Part shown: positions 5,496-12,790 of the stretch, piece after piece
Layout of the letters: each line of letters begins with the position of its first letter
Position numbering within the stretch: position 1 is the stretch's first letter
Assembly: GCA_009785045.1 (NCBI GenBank)
Contig: WQXC01000014.1
Span: forward strand, 1 to 18,993
Source of the DNA: Treponema sp.
GTDB lineage: Bacteria; Spirochaetota; Spirochaetia; Treponematales; Breznakiellaceae
Length of the DNA: 18,993 bases
Reading direction: 5' to 3'
Position numbers and translations under genes: made by a program
Notes under the pieces: model-generated
The model's database searches: none
The model's input: the letters and a program-made list of their open reading frames with translations, nothing else
What the model was told of the DNA's origin: nothing

Positions 5496-8435
5496 TTATT
5501 TGGCGCCCCAGTAATTGCCGGTTTCTACGCTTACTCGTAACGGTATTAAAAGGTTTGCTGCCTGTTCCATTTCTGCTTTAACTATTTTTACAGCTTCGGC
5601 TGCGTTTTCTTTTGGGCATTCAAGAATCAATTCGTCATGAACCTGCAATAAAAGCCGTGCAGGGCTGTTTTCTTTTTTTAACCTTTTATCAAGTTTTAAC
5701 ATGGCTGTTTTTACAATGTCGGCAGCCGACCCTTGAATCGGAGTGTTTACAGCTACGCGCTCTGCTGCAGATTTTTCTGTTTTGTTACCTGAATTAATTG
5801 TAGGAACATAACGGCGGCGCCCAAAGATAGTTGTAACATATCCGGTTTGTTCAGTTTTTCTGATCGTATCCTGTATAAACTGACTGACGCCGGAATAAGT
5901 GCTAAAGTATGCATTAATAAAATTTTGCGCGTCTGTACGGCTGATATTTAATTCATTTGCAAGTCGGAATGCGCTCATGCCGTAAATTACTCCAAAATTA
6001 ATTGTCTTTGCCATTCGCCTTTGTTCGCCGTTAACTTCGCTTTCTTTTATACCAAAAATCAGCGAAGCTGTGCGTGCATGAACATCCTGAAAACCAGACC
6101 CTTCTGTTCCTGTATTTTCCTTAAATGCCGATATCAGGTTTTTATCGCCGGAAAGATGTGCAAGTACAACAAGTTCAATCTGACTGTAGTCGGCGGAAAT
6201 TAAAAGGTGTCCGGGTTTTGATATAAACGCTTCACGGATACGGCGGCCTTCTTCGGCGCGCACTGGTATGTTCTGAAGGTTCGGTTCGCGGCTGGAAAGG
6301 CGGCCTGTTGCGGTTCCTGTCTGTACAAAGTTTGTGTGCAGGCGGCTTTCGCTGTCAGCCATGTCGGCTAACGTATCAACATATGTCGATTTTAATTTTG
6401 CAAGTGTGCGATGGCGCAGTATTAACGCCGGGACAGGATCTTCGCGCGCAAGTTCTTCCAGAGCAGCCGCATCGGTAGAGTAGCCTGTCTTTGTTTTTTT
6501 GCCTGGTTTTAATTTGCGCTCGACAAAAAGCACTTCCTGAAGCTGCTTTGTGGAAGACAGGTTAAATTCATGACCGACTGTTTTCCAGGTTTCATTCTGT
6601 ATTTGCTCAAGTTCTATAGTCAGTTCTTTGCCGTAATCTGTGAGCGCTTTTGGCTCAATCTTTATTCCTTCGCCTTCCATTTCGGCAAGAATCGGCAGCA
6701 GGGGCATTTCCAGATTTTCAAATAAATCGACAGCTTTTATTTTTTTTAACATGGGCTCAAAATATTGTTTTAATCTTAAGCAGAAGTCTGCATCTTCTCC
6801 GGAATATCGTGTTGCAAGTTCCAAAGATACGCTGTCAAAGGCCGCTCCTTTGGACACAATGTCTATGTATCGTATTGTAGTGTAATCAAAAGTGTAGGAG
6901 ACAAGCGAATCCAGTGAATAATTATTGCGTTCCGGATCTGCTAGCCATGCCGCTGCCATGGTGTCCCATATTTTGCAATTCCACCGGCTGATTCCCCAGC
7001 CGCGGCTTACCTTGTAATCAAACTTTGCATTATGCGCCGCAACTGTCATTTCGTTATCTGCAAATAAAGGTGAAAGCAGGGCGCGTACTTTTTCCGGATC
7101 AACAAACTGCGAACCTTCGCTGCCGTCAATCACGCCATGAGGCGCGACCGGCACATAAAACGCTTCTTTTGCTTTTACCGCAAGCGATATTCCTATTGGG
7201 TGCGAATTCCACGCATCAAGCGAGTCTGTTTCAAAATCCAAAGCGATAAGTTTTTGTTTTTTTGCCTGTTCAAGAATGGAATTAAGCTCATTTAAATCAA
7301 GAACTGTTTTGTAAACTCCATCGCCCAACAATGATGGATCTACAGGAGGGAATATATTTGTTTCAAATTGATTTGTTTCCAGGTCTTGTCCGGCGGCATC
7401 TTCAATAGAACGCTCTGCAGTAGTTTGCGCATGCAATAAGCCGACGCTTCCGGGAGTTACAGCGCTGCTCTTTACTTTTGGATCAAGCTGCTTCGCGCTT
7501 TGACGGATACCTTCGCGCATTAGTACTTCTGCTCCTGCCGGGCGGTTAAGATTTTCCAGCGACATATCATCGATATTCGTTACGGATAATTCCACATCGT
7601 TTCTTAACCGGATAAGCGATTGGGAAAAATATGCGCTTTCTTTTCCTTCAGATATTTTTCTTCCTGTAGAACCTTCTATTGCCGCGATATTTTTGTAAAT
7701 TTCATCAAGCGAACCGTAACGCGCCATCAATTTAACGGCTGTAATTTCACCTATTCCCTTGACGCCGGGAATATTGTCAGAACTGTCACCGGTAAGTGAA
7801 AGAAGATCCAGTATTCCTGCTGGCTCTACTTTCCATTCTTCCTTTACTTCATCAGGACCGATTAACTCCCATGTTGGACCGCTGCCAATGACCGGGTCTC
7901 CGCCTTCTTTTCTGTTAATTTTTGCAGTGCGAAGCGCATATGTTCCGCCGCCAACGAGCTGCAATAAATCTTTGTCCGAAGAAAGAATATAACACTGCCT
8001 GTTTTCGCTGCGGCATTTTGCCGCCAGTGTAGCGATTATATCATCAGCTTCAAAACCTTCGGCTTTAATGCATTGTATTCCCAAAGCGGTTAAAAATTCT
8101 TCAACTAACGGAACTTGTTCATGTAAATCATCCGGCGTTTTTTGTCTGTTTGCTTTGTATTCTTTATACATTTTGTGCCGGAAGGTTGGAGTTTTTGAAT
8201 CAAAAATAGCGGCAAGGCGCAGAGGTTTTTCCAGTTTTTCTTTTCTTTGTCCATCACTGTCAGCCGCAGGAGCGCCATCGTCAAGCAGCGTAACAATTGC
8301 GCGGGCAAATCCAAATAATGCAGAAATATTTTTTCCCGCGCTGTTACGTAAAGGACGGGTTAAAAATGCGAAGTAAGAACGGTAAATAAGACCGTATGCA
8401 TCTATCAGGTAAAGCGGATAATCGGTACTTTTCAT
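5496..8435 (-). CDS. polA: DNA polymerase I (5' nuclease, 3' exonuclease, polymerase)
   Basis: Fills gaps, removes RNA primers and repairs DNA. It has 979 residues and all three domains. The 5' nuclease (about 1-300) shows LIDAYGLIYRSYFA, EADDIIATLA, SSDKDLLQL and GDSSDNIPGVKGIG. The proofreading domain (about 390-570) keeps D400/E402 (DFET), N469/D473 (HNAKFD) and Y544/D548 (YSGED), so it should be active, unlike Taq or Bacillus Pol I. The polymerase shows motif A DYSQIE (D749), the O helix RRMAKTINFGVIYG (K810, F814, Y818) and motif C VHDE (933-935). Phe at 814 predicts discrimination against dideoxynucleotides. A low-similarity linker lies at about 310-375. It is transcribed leftward from a promoter shared with ftsH, and the ATG at 8435 lacks a Shine-Dalgarno site. 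Confidence 0.98.
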   Translation of the reverse strand: MKSTDYPLYLIDAYGLIYRSYFAFLTRPLRNSAGKNISALFGFARAIVTLLDDGAPAADSDGQRKEKLEKPLRLAAIFDSKTPTFRHKMYKEYKANRQKTPDDLHEQVPLVEEFLTALGIQCIKAEGFEADDIIATLAAKCRSENRQCYILSSDKDLLQLVGGGTYALRTAKINRKEGGDPVIGSGPTWELIGPDEVKEEWKVEPAGILDLLSLTGDSSDNIPGVKGIGEITAVKLMARYGSLDEIYKNIAAIEGSTGRKISEGKESAYFSQSLIRLRNDVELSVTNIDDMSLENLNRPAGAEVLMREGIRQSAKQLDPKVKSSAVTPGSVGLLHAQTTAERSIEDAAGQDLETNQFETNIFPPVDPSLLGDGVYKTVLDLNELNSILEQAKKQKLIALDFETDSLDAWNSHPIGISLAVKAKEAFYVPVAPHGVIDGSEGSQFVDPEKVRALLSPLFADNEMTVAAHNAKFDYKVSRGWGISRWNCKIWDTMAAAWLADPERNNYSLDSLVSYTFDYTTIRYIDIVSKGAAFDSVSLELATRYSGEDADFCLRLKQYFEPMLKKIKAVDLFENLEMPLLPILAEMEGEGIKIEPKALTDYGKELTIELEQIQNETWKTVGHEFNLSSTKQLQEVLFVERKLKPGKKTKTGYSTDAAALEELAREDPVPALILRHRTLAKLKSTYVDTLADMADSESRLHTNFVQTGTATGRLSSREPNLQNIPVRAEEGRRIREAFISKPGHLLISADYSQIELVVLAHLSGDKNLISAFKENTGTEGSGFQDVHARTASLIFGIKESEVNGEQRRMAKTINFGVIYGMSAFRLANELNISRTDAQNFINAYFSTYSGVSQFIQDTIRKTEQTGYVTTIFGRRRYVPTINSGNKTEKSAAERVAVNTPIQGSAADIVKTAMLKLDKRLKKENSPARLLLQVHDELILECPKENAAEAVKIVKAEMEQAANLLIPLRVSVETGNYWGAK

Positions 8436-8441
8436 TGTCTA

Positions 8442-8493
8442 ATTGTAGCATTACTATTTGAACCTTGCAACGACAGCTTATATATGTAATAAT
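8442..8493. promoter_or_regulatory. Mirror-symmetric divergent polA/ftsH promoter sharing one -35 hexamer
   Basis: The palindromic TTGCAA at 8465-8470 reads the same on both strands. Rightward: a 17-nt spacer, AATAAT (8488-8493), six bases, ftsH ATG at 8500. Leftward: a 17-nt spacer, TACAAT (8447-8442), six bases, polA ATG at 8435. Both start codons lie 32.5 bases from the centre of the hexamer. Each -10 is five of six to consensus, and neither gene has a Shine-Dalgarno site, so both mRNAs are predicted to be leaderless. One RNA polymerase bound here should exclude the other orientation. Confidence 0.65.
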
Positions 8494-8499
8494 TAAATT

Positions 8500-10440
8500 A
8501 TGAGTGACAATTCAGGTGACGACAAGAAAGATAAGCCCATGTTTCCGTTCGGCGGAGGCAAAATGCCCGATTTTAAAGGGTTTGGGGGCTGGAAGTTTCT
8601 CCTTATTTATGTCGCTATCCTGATTGTTGGGATGAGCCTTTTTAATTATGTATTTCTTAACAGGATGAATCCTGCAATAGATTTTTCTGAATTTAAAGCG
8701 CGCATATCTTCCGGCGAAATTAAACGTGTAGAATTAACCGACTCATATTTTACCGGTTTTACAAATCCCGGCAGAAGAGAATCTGCAAGGACGCCTGTTG
8801 CGCGCGCCTACAGCGGCGGTCAGCAGGACAGGGTTTACCGGACTGTTTCAATTTATGATCCGGAATTTATTAAATTGCTGGACGAAAAAAATGTTTCCTA
8901 CGGAGCGGTTTCGCGGGAAGGAAATGCGGTATTAAACTTTATTTTTAGCTGGGTATTACCCATCGCTTTTTTTATTTTTATCTGGCGGTTTGTTTTTAAA
9001 CGAATCGGCAATATGGGCGGCAATGTTCTTTCTATCGGGCAGAACCGGGCGGTCATTGTCGCAGAGGGTGATATTATTACGCGCTTTAGCGATGTTGCCG
9101 GTGTTGATGAAGCCAAGGAAGAACTGGTTGAAGTAGTCGATTTTTTAAAGAGTCCGCAAAAATATAAAGAAATTGGCGGCAAAATACCAAAAGGTGTGCT
9201 GCTGGTTGGACCGCCGGGAACCGGTAAAACGCTTCTTGCGCGCGCAGTTGCAGGCGAAGCCGGAGTTTCTTTCTTCCGTATGAGCGGAGCCGACTTTGTA
9301 GAAATGTTTGTCGGTGTCGGCGCCGCCCGCGTGCGTGATCTTTTTAAACAGGCAAGAGCTAAAGCGCCGTGTATAATTTTTATCGATGAGCTTGATGCAA
9401 TCGGCAAAAGCAGAATTAATAATATTGCAGGCGGCAACGACGAACGCGAGCAAACGCTTAATCAGCTTCTTGTAGAAATGGACGGCTTTGACGGCACAAG
9501 CGGTCTTATCATTTTGGCTGCCACAAACCGCCCCGATGTTTTAGATCCTGCGCTCCTTCGCCCCGGCAGATTTGACCGGCAGGTGCTGGTGGACAGACCT
9601 GATCTTAAAGGCAGAGAGGCAATTTTAAGAATTCATTCCAAACCTGTAAGACTTGATCCAACCGTAGACCTGGAATCTGTTGCGCGTGTAACATCCGGTT
9701 TTTCCGGGGCAGATCTTGCAAACATTGTAAACGAAGCGGCGCTTCTGGCTGTCAGAGCTGGCAGAAAAATGGTAGCTCAGCGCGATTTTGATGAAGCAAT
9801 CGAAAAAACAATTGCAGGTTTGCAGAAAAAAACCCGCGTACTCAAGGAAAAAGAAAGAAAACTTACCGCATATCACGAAGCGGGACACGCAATTGTTGCC
9901 GCCTCTACACCTAACGCAGACCCTGTTCAGAAAATCTCGATTATTCCGCGCGGTTTTGCGCTTGGGTATACGCTGCAGCTTCCGTTGGAAGACCGCTATA
10001 CAGTCACGCAATCTGATCTTTTGGGGCGGATAGATATCCTTCTGGGCGGGCGAATAGCCGAAGAAATGATCTCCGGAGAATATTCCACAGGCGCTGCGAA
10101 TGATTTAACCAAGGCCACCGACATTGCCCGGAAAATGATTACCGATTACGGTATGAGCGGCAGATTTAAAAACGTTGCGCTTACATCGCGGGGTATGAGC
10201 ATGACCGGGCAGGAGCAGCGTGAGCCGTCATTCCAGCGAGAGTATGCAGAAAGCACACAGCAGTATATTGACGAAGAAATTGCGCGTGTAATAGAAACCG
10301 AATATGCCAAAGCGAAGAAAATCCTGGATGAAAAACGCGATATTTTAGACAGCGTGTCCGCAGCACTTCTGGAAAAAGAAACACTGGACGAAAAAGAATT
10401 TAAAGCTCTGATGGGGGAAGGTATCTCGATAGAAATTTAA
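8500..10440 (+). CDS. ftsH: ATP-dependent zinc metalloprotease FtsH
   Basis: Membrane-anchored AAA+ protease that degrades misassembled membrane proteins and some regulators. It has 646 residues, the usual length. A Gly/Lys-rich cytoplasmic N-terminus (~30 residues) precedes TM1 (about 32-52), an extracytoplasmic domain and TM2 (about 145-165). In the AAA module Walker A is GPPGTGKT (237-244), Walker B IFIDE (293-297), and the second region of homology has arginine fingers in RPGRFDR (R357, R360). The protease domain has HEAGH (459-463) and the third zinc ligand D535 in GAANDLTKA. All catalytic residues are present. It is expressed from the divergent promoter shared with polA, and the stop is 2 nt from that of the convergent xre gene. 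Confidence 0.98.
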   Translation: MSDNSGDDKKDKPMFPFGGGKMPDFKGFGGWKFLLIYVAILIVGMSLFNYVFLNRMNPAIDFSEFKARISSGEIKRVELTDSYFTGFTNPGRRESARTPVARAYSGGQQDRVYRTVSIYDPEFIKLLDEKNVSYGAVSREGNAVLNFIFSWVLPIAFFIFIWRFVFKRIGNMGGNVLSIGQNRAVIVAEGDIITRFSDVAGVDEAKEELVEVVDFLKSPQKYKEIGGKIPKGVLLVGPPGTGKTLLARAVAGEAGVSFFRMSGADFVEMFVGVGAARVRDLFKQARAKAPCIIFIDELDAIGKSRINNIAGGNDEREQTLNQLLVEMDGFDGTSGLIILAATNRPDVLDPALLRPGRFDRQVLVDRPDLKGREAILRIHSKPVRLDPTVDLESVARVTSGFSGADLANIVNEAALLAVRAGRKMVAQRDFDEAIEKTIAGLQKKTRVLKEKERKLTAYHEAGHAIVAASTPNADPVQKISIIPRGFALGYTLQLPLEDRYTVTQSDLLGRIDILLGGRIAEEMISGEYSTGAANDLTKATDIARKMITDYGMSGRFKNVALTSRGMSMTGQEQREPSFQREYAESTQQYIDEEIARVIETEYAKAKKILDEKRDILDSVSAALLEKETLDEKEFKALMGEGISIEI

Positions 10441-10442
10441 AA

Positions 10443-10787
10443 TTATTTCTTTTTATCCGCTGTAAGATACTGCTGCGTTAATTCGTTTACCATTTTTTGA
10501 AGAGAATCATTAAAATCCTTTACATAGACCATGACTTCGTTATTCGACGAGCCTTCCGGAAGGAAAAACTGATACGGCTCCACGCTAAGCGCAACAGAAA
10601 GTTTTGCCAGTGTTTTTGCCGAGACTCCTTTTTTGCAGTTTTCTATATCATTAATAAAGTTATGTGTAAGTCCTGTGTTAAGTGCAAGATTTAACTGTGA
10701 AATATCCTGCATTGAACGCAGGCGTTTTATGTTAATGCTGATTAATCTGTGAATGTATTTTTCGTCAATTTCGTTTTTCTTTCCCAT
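10443..10787 (-). CDS. XRE-family helix-turn-helix regulator
   Basis: Small DNA-binding regulator, 114 residues from the ATG at 10787. The HTH spans about residues 18-72 (NIKRLRSMQDISQLNLALNT, then GLTHNFINDIENCKKGVSAKTLAKLSVALSVEP), with the Q/SQ..LA pattern and recognition helix of the Cro/CI type. The C-terminal ~40 residues (FNDSLQKMVNELTQQYLTADKKK) are helical and may dimerise. A TTG at 10802 in the same frame would add five residues, but I prefer the ATG because a -10-like AAAAAT ends six bases before it, the same geometry as other genes here. An 18-bp perfect palindrome upstream suggests autoregulation. No toxin or phage gene accompanies it, so the regulated process is unknown. It is convergent with ftsH. 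Confidence 0.88.
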   Translation of the reverse strand: MGKKNEIDEKYIHRLISINIKRLRSMQDISQLNLALNTGLTHNFINDIENCKKGVSAKTLAKLSVALSVEPYQFFLPEGSSNNEVMVYVKDFNDSLQKMVNELTQQYLTADKKK

Positions 10788-10793
10788 TACTAT

Positions 10794-10828
10794 ATTTTTC
10801 AATTTTTAAAAGTTATTTGCAAATAACT
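10794..10828 (-). promoter_or_regulatory. xre promoter with an embedded palindromic operator
   Basis: The sequence AGTTATTTGCAAATAACT (10811-10828) is an 18-bp perfect palindrome. Its centre is TTGCAA, which on the minus strand lies exactly 17 nt from AAAAAT (10799-10794), itself six bases before the xre ATG. A dimeric HTH protein bound to the palindrome would cover the -35 and block the promoter, so I infer an autorepression operator. An alternative upstream -10 (TATAAT, minus strand, 10860-10855) lacks a visible -35; with it the palindrome would lie in the leader. Confidence 0.6.
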
Positions 10829-10878
10829 GCTGGTGTAAATATTACCGCTGTGAGATTATATTAAGATTAAGTATTTTT

Positions 10879-11817
10879 TTAGTTTGTTGCCGGCATTAAA
10901 CCGTTTAAAATTAATATTTCCGGACGGTATTCAAAGTGCATTGTGTCGAACATTGGCCACTTGCCGCCCCAGACAAAACCGTTTGCTTCGAATATGCGGA
11001 TTACAGATGCCGGAGGATGATACCTTTCGTTATACGAAACATTGTACCAGTCGTTTCTGTATTGGGATGTCCAAAGCCAGTATGTCTGCCTATTGCCTAA
11101 ATTCCGCGGAAGGATATCCAAAGCCAGTCCGTAAGAATGATACGAACGGTTTTGCGTTTCGGCAATGTTTCTCCAGCCGTAGCTTTCCAGTGTTCCAATG
11201 CCGTTTATCCATGTTTGAACCTGAGGTTCAGTTTTTCCTGCAGCCAGGATAGCTGCTTCTACAACCGCAACTTTTCCCTGAATCGATTGATGCACTCTCG
11301 CAAATTTTCCAAGGAAGGTAATTCTTGCAAGTCTTCTTTCTGCCTCAGCGCGGTTTGGCGACTGCCAGAGCTCATCCAGAAAAAAGGAAGATCGCCGCAG
11401 CGGGCCTTGAGTTCTGTTTCCCGCCCAATTGTTATATCTTGCAGCTTCTTCCGGGGTTGGTTCTTTCCATGGAGGTAATTCGGAAGGATAACTGTAAAAA
11501 GAATGAGATCTGAAATTTGCCGCATTTTCCAGCATGTTTTCCGGCAGTATTCTGCCTCCTGAAAAATAGTACCATCTGTTTTTCATAAACAGCGCCCAAT
11601 CATCGTTGCGAAATTCAACTTTTTCGATATTGTCGGGGTATGCTGCCATTAATGATCTTATTACAAGTTCTGCCCTTGTTGGTTCAGGAACGGATGGCTG
11701 GGCAGATGCGGTATTCGGCGTTCCAGGAGCCTGAGCGATTTGTTTGCTTCCAAAGGCAAAAACACAACCTGCAGAGAAAAATATTATAATTACAGCCAAT
11801 GAAAATATTCTATTCAT
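10879..11817 (-). CDS. VanY-like M15 peptidase, exported
   Basis: Probable D,D- or L,D-carboxy/endopeptidase acting on peptidoglycan in the periplasm, 312 residues. The N-terminus MNRIFSLAVIIIFFSAGC is a hydrophobic export signal. C18 in FSAGC could be a relaxed spirochaetal lipobox, or cleavage may follow AFA a few residues on. A Pro/Ala/Ser-rich spacer follows to about residue 47. The catalytic domain is C-terminal: SYHSYGLALDI gives zinc ligands H227 and D234, and GFVWGGKWPMFDTMHFEY gives H294 with D291 and E296 nearby, the signature of the VanY/M15 fold. Residues 60-190 precede the catalytic core and match nothing I recognise. There is no strong Shine-Dalgarno site. It is divergent from the fliG-like gene, with 49 nt between start codons. 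No vancomycin-resistance genes are present, so cell-wall remodelling is the likelier role. Confidence 0.88.
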   Translation of the reverse strand: MNRIFSLAVIIIFFSAGCVFAFGSKQIAQAPGTPNTASAQPSVPEPTRAELVIRSLMAAYPDNIEKVEFRNDDWALFMKNRWYYFSGGRILPENMLENAANFRSHSFYSYPSELPPWKEPTPEEAARYNNWAGNRTQGPLRRSSFFLDELWQSPNRAEAERRLARITFLGKFARVHQSIQGKVAVVEAAILAAGKTEPQVQTWINGIGTLESYGWRNIAETQNRSYHSYGLALDILPRNLGNRQTYWLWTSQYRNDWYNVSYNERYHPPASVIRIFEANGFVWGGKWPMFDTMHFEYRPEILILNGLMPATN

Positions 11818-11845
11818 TTATTATCCATCTATTAATTACCTGATG

Positions 11846-11858
11846 ATTATAATATAAT
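11846..11858. promoter_or_regulatory. Abutting divergent -10 boxes for the VanY-like and FliG-like genes
   Basis: Rightward TATAAT (11853-11858) ends eight bases before the fliG-like ATG, predicting no or almost no leader. Leftward TATAAT (11851-11846) would start the VanY-like mRNA near 11839 with a leader of about 22 nt. The two hexamers are one base apart, so both promoters cannot be melted at once. A further TATAAT on the plus strand overlaps (11848-11853). No convincing -35 is seen for either direction. Confidence 0.45.
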
Positions 11859-11866
11859 TTTGATAT

Positions 11867-12790
11867 ATGGGGAACATACTGAGACATGGTGTAGAAATGT
11901 ACAAACAGACCATGAATCCAAAAAATGACTCTCCGGGTTTTTACAAAGAAGCCCAAAAACCAAAACGTCAGATAGAAACGCCTGTAAAAAAACCGCCTGA
12001 ACAAGGCGGCGTAGAAACTGCGCGTCAAATTCTTTATGCTGCCAAGGGACCGGAAAAAGGCGAAGAGCTGCTTAACAGGGCTGTCCCTGAGTCAAAGGAA
12101 AATCTTTTTGGTTTTCTGGAGGATTTTTCCCCCGAACAGCTCGTAATAATTTTTAAAGATGAAAGCGCACAAACAACAGCTCTTATACTAAGCAGAATTC
12201 CGTCAAAAGTTTCCGCTGCAACTTTAAGTAAACTGCCGCCGGAACGGAAGACCGATGTTCTTAGGCGTATGGCATACCAAAATGATGTCGCACCTGAAGT
12301 GCTTGAACAGGTTACGGCAGCATTAAAGGAAAAAGTCAGGCACATTGCAGGCGGCATAAAAGATATCAAAATTGATGGTATGCAGGCTTTAACTGCAATT
12401 TTAAAACATGGAGATTATTCTTTTGGCGATCAGTTAATTAATATGATAGAAGAAGATGATCCGGAAATTGGACAGCACCTTAAAGAAAAATTATACACGC
12501 TTGATGACGTGGTTGATTCTATAGATCGCCCGATTCAGGAAAAGTTAAAAACAATGACAGAGAAAGAAATTGCTATTTTATTAAAGGGGCGAAAAAACGA
12601 TTTCTGCGAAAAAATCCTGTCTTGTGTTTCTGCCGGACGAAGAATGTTAATACGGGAAGAAATGGATATTATCGGCGCTGTGCCGAAACGTGATTGTGAT
12701 GAAGCGGCAAAAGATTTTCTTGCATGGTTTAGATCTGCGCGGGAGAACGGAGAAATTATTCTTAATAGTGATGAGGATGTGTTTGTATGA
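11867..12790 (+). CDS. Divergent FliG paralog (FliG1-like)
   Basis: FliG forms the rotor ring of the flagellar switch; spirochaetes carry two copies and this resembles the atypical one. It has 307 residues. The first ~45 are polar and probably disordered, and the FliF-binding N-domain is largely missing. The middle domain is clear (FLEDFSPEQLVIIFKDE, then TALILSRIPSKVSAATLSKLPPERKTDVLRRMA), but the FliM-contact motif EHPQT is E-S-A-Q-T (99-103). The C-domain from about 205 follows the family to its end. Of the charged motor residues, K240 and the acidic pair E264/E265 are kept, while the positions of the conserved arginines hold G257 and P273. A role other than torque generation, such as filament placement, is inferred. 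There is no Shine-Dalgarno site. The stop overlaps the next start by 4 bp. Confidence 0.82.
   Translation: MGNILRHGVEMYKQTMNPKNDSPGFYKEAQKPKRQIETPVKKPPEQGGVETARQILYAAKGPEKGEELLNRAVPESKENLFGFLEDFSPEQLVIIFKDESAQTTALILSRIPSKVSAATLSKLPPERKTDVLRRMAYQNDVAPEVLEQVTAALKEKVRHIAGGIKDIKIDGMQALTAILKHGDYSFGDQLINMIEEDDPEIGQHLKEKLYTLDDVVDSIDRPIQEKLKTMTEKEIAILLKGRKNDFCEKILSCVSAGRRMLIREEMDIIGAVPKRDCDEAAKDFLAWFRSARENGEIILNSDEDVFV

Noticed and set aside
8898..9437. Long open frame (179 codons) antisense to ftsH
   Set aside because: It lies opposite the highly conserved AAA module of FtsH and its composition is that of a reverse-frame shadow; no ribosome site or recognisable motif.
10817..10845. Mirror promoter on the plus strand from the xre palindrome (TTGCAA then TATTAC at 17 nt)
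   Set aside because: No ATG follows at the expected distance and any GTG frame stops within four codons; it would only run antisense into the VanY-like gene.
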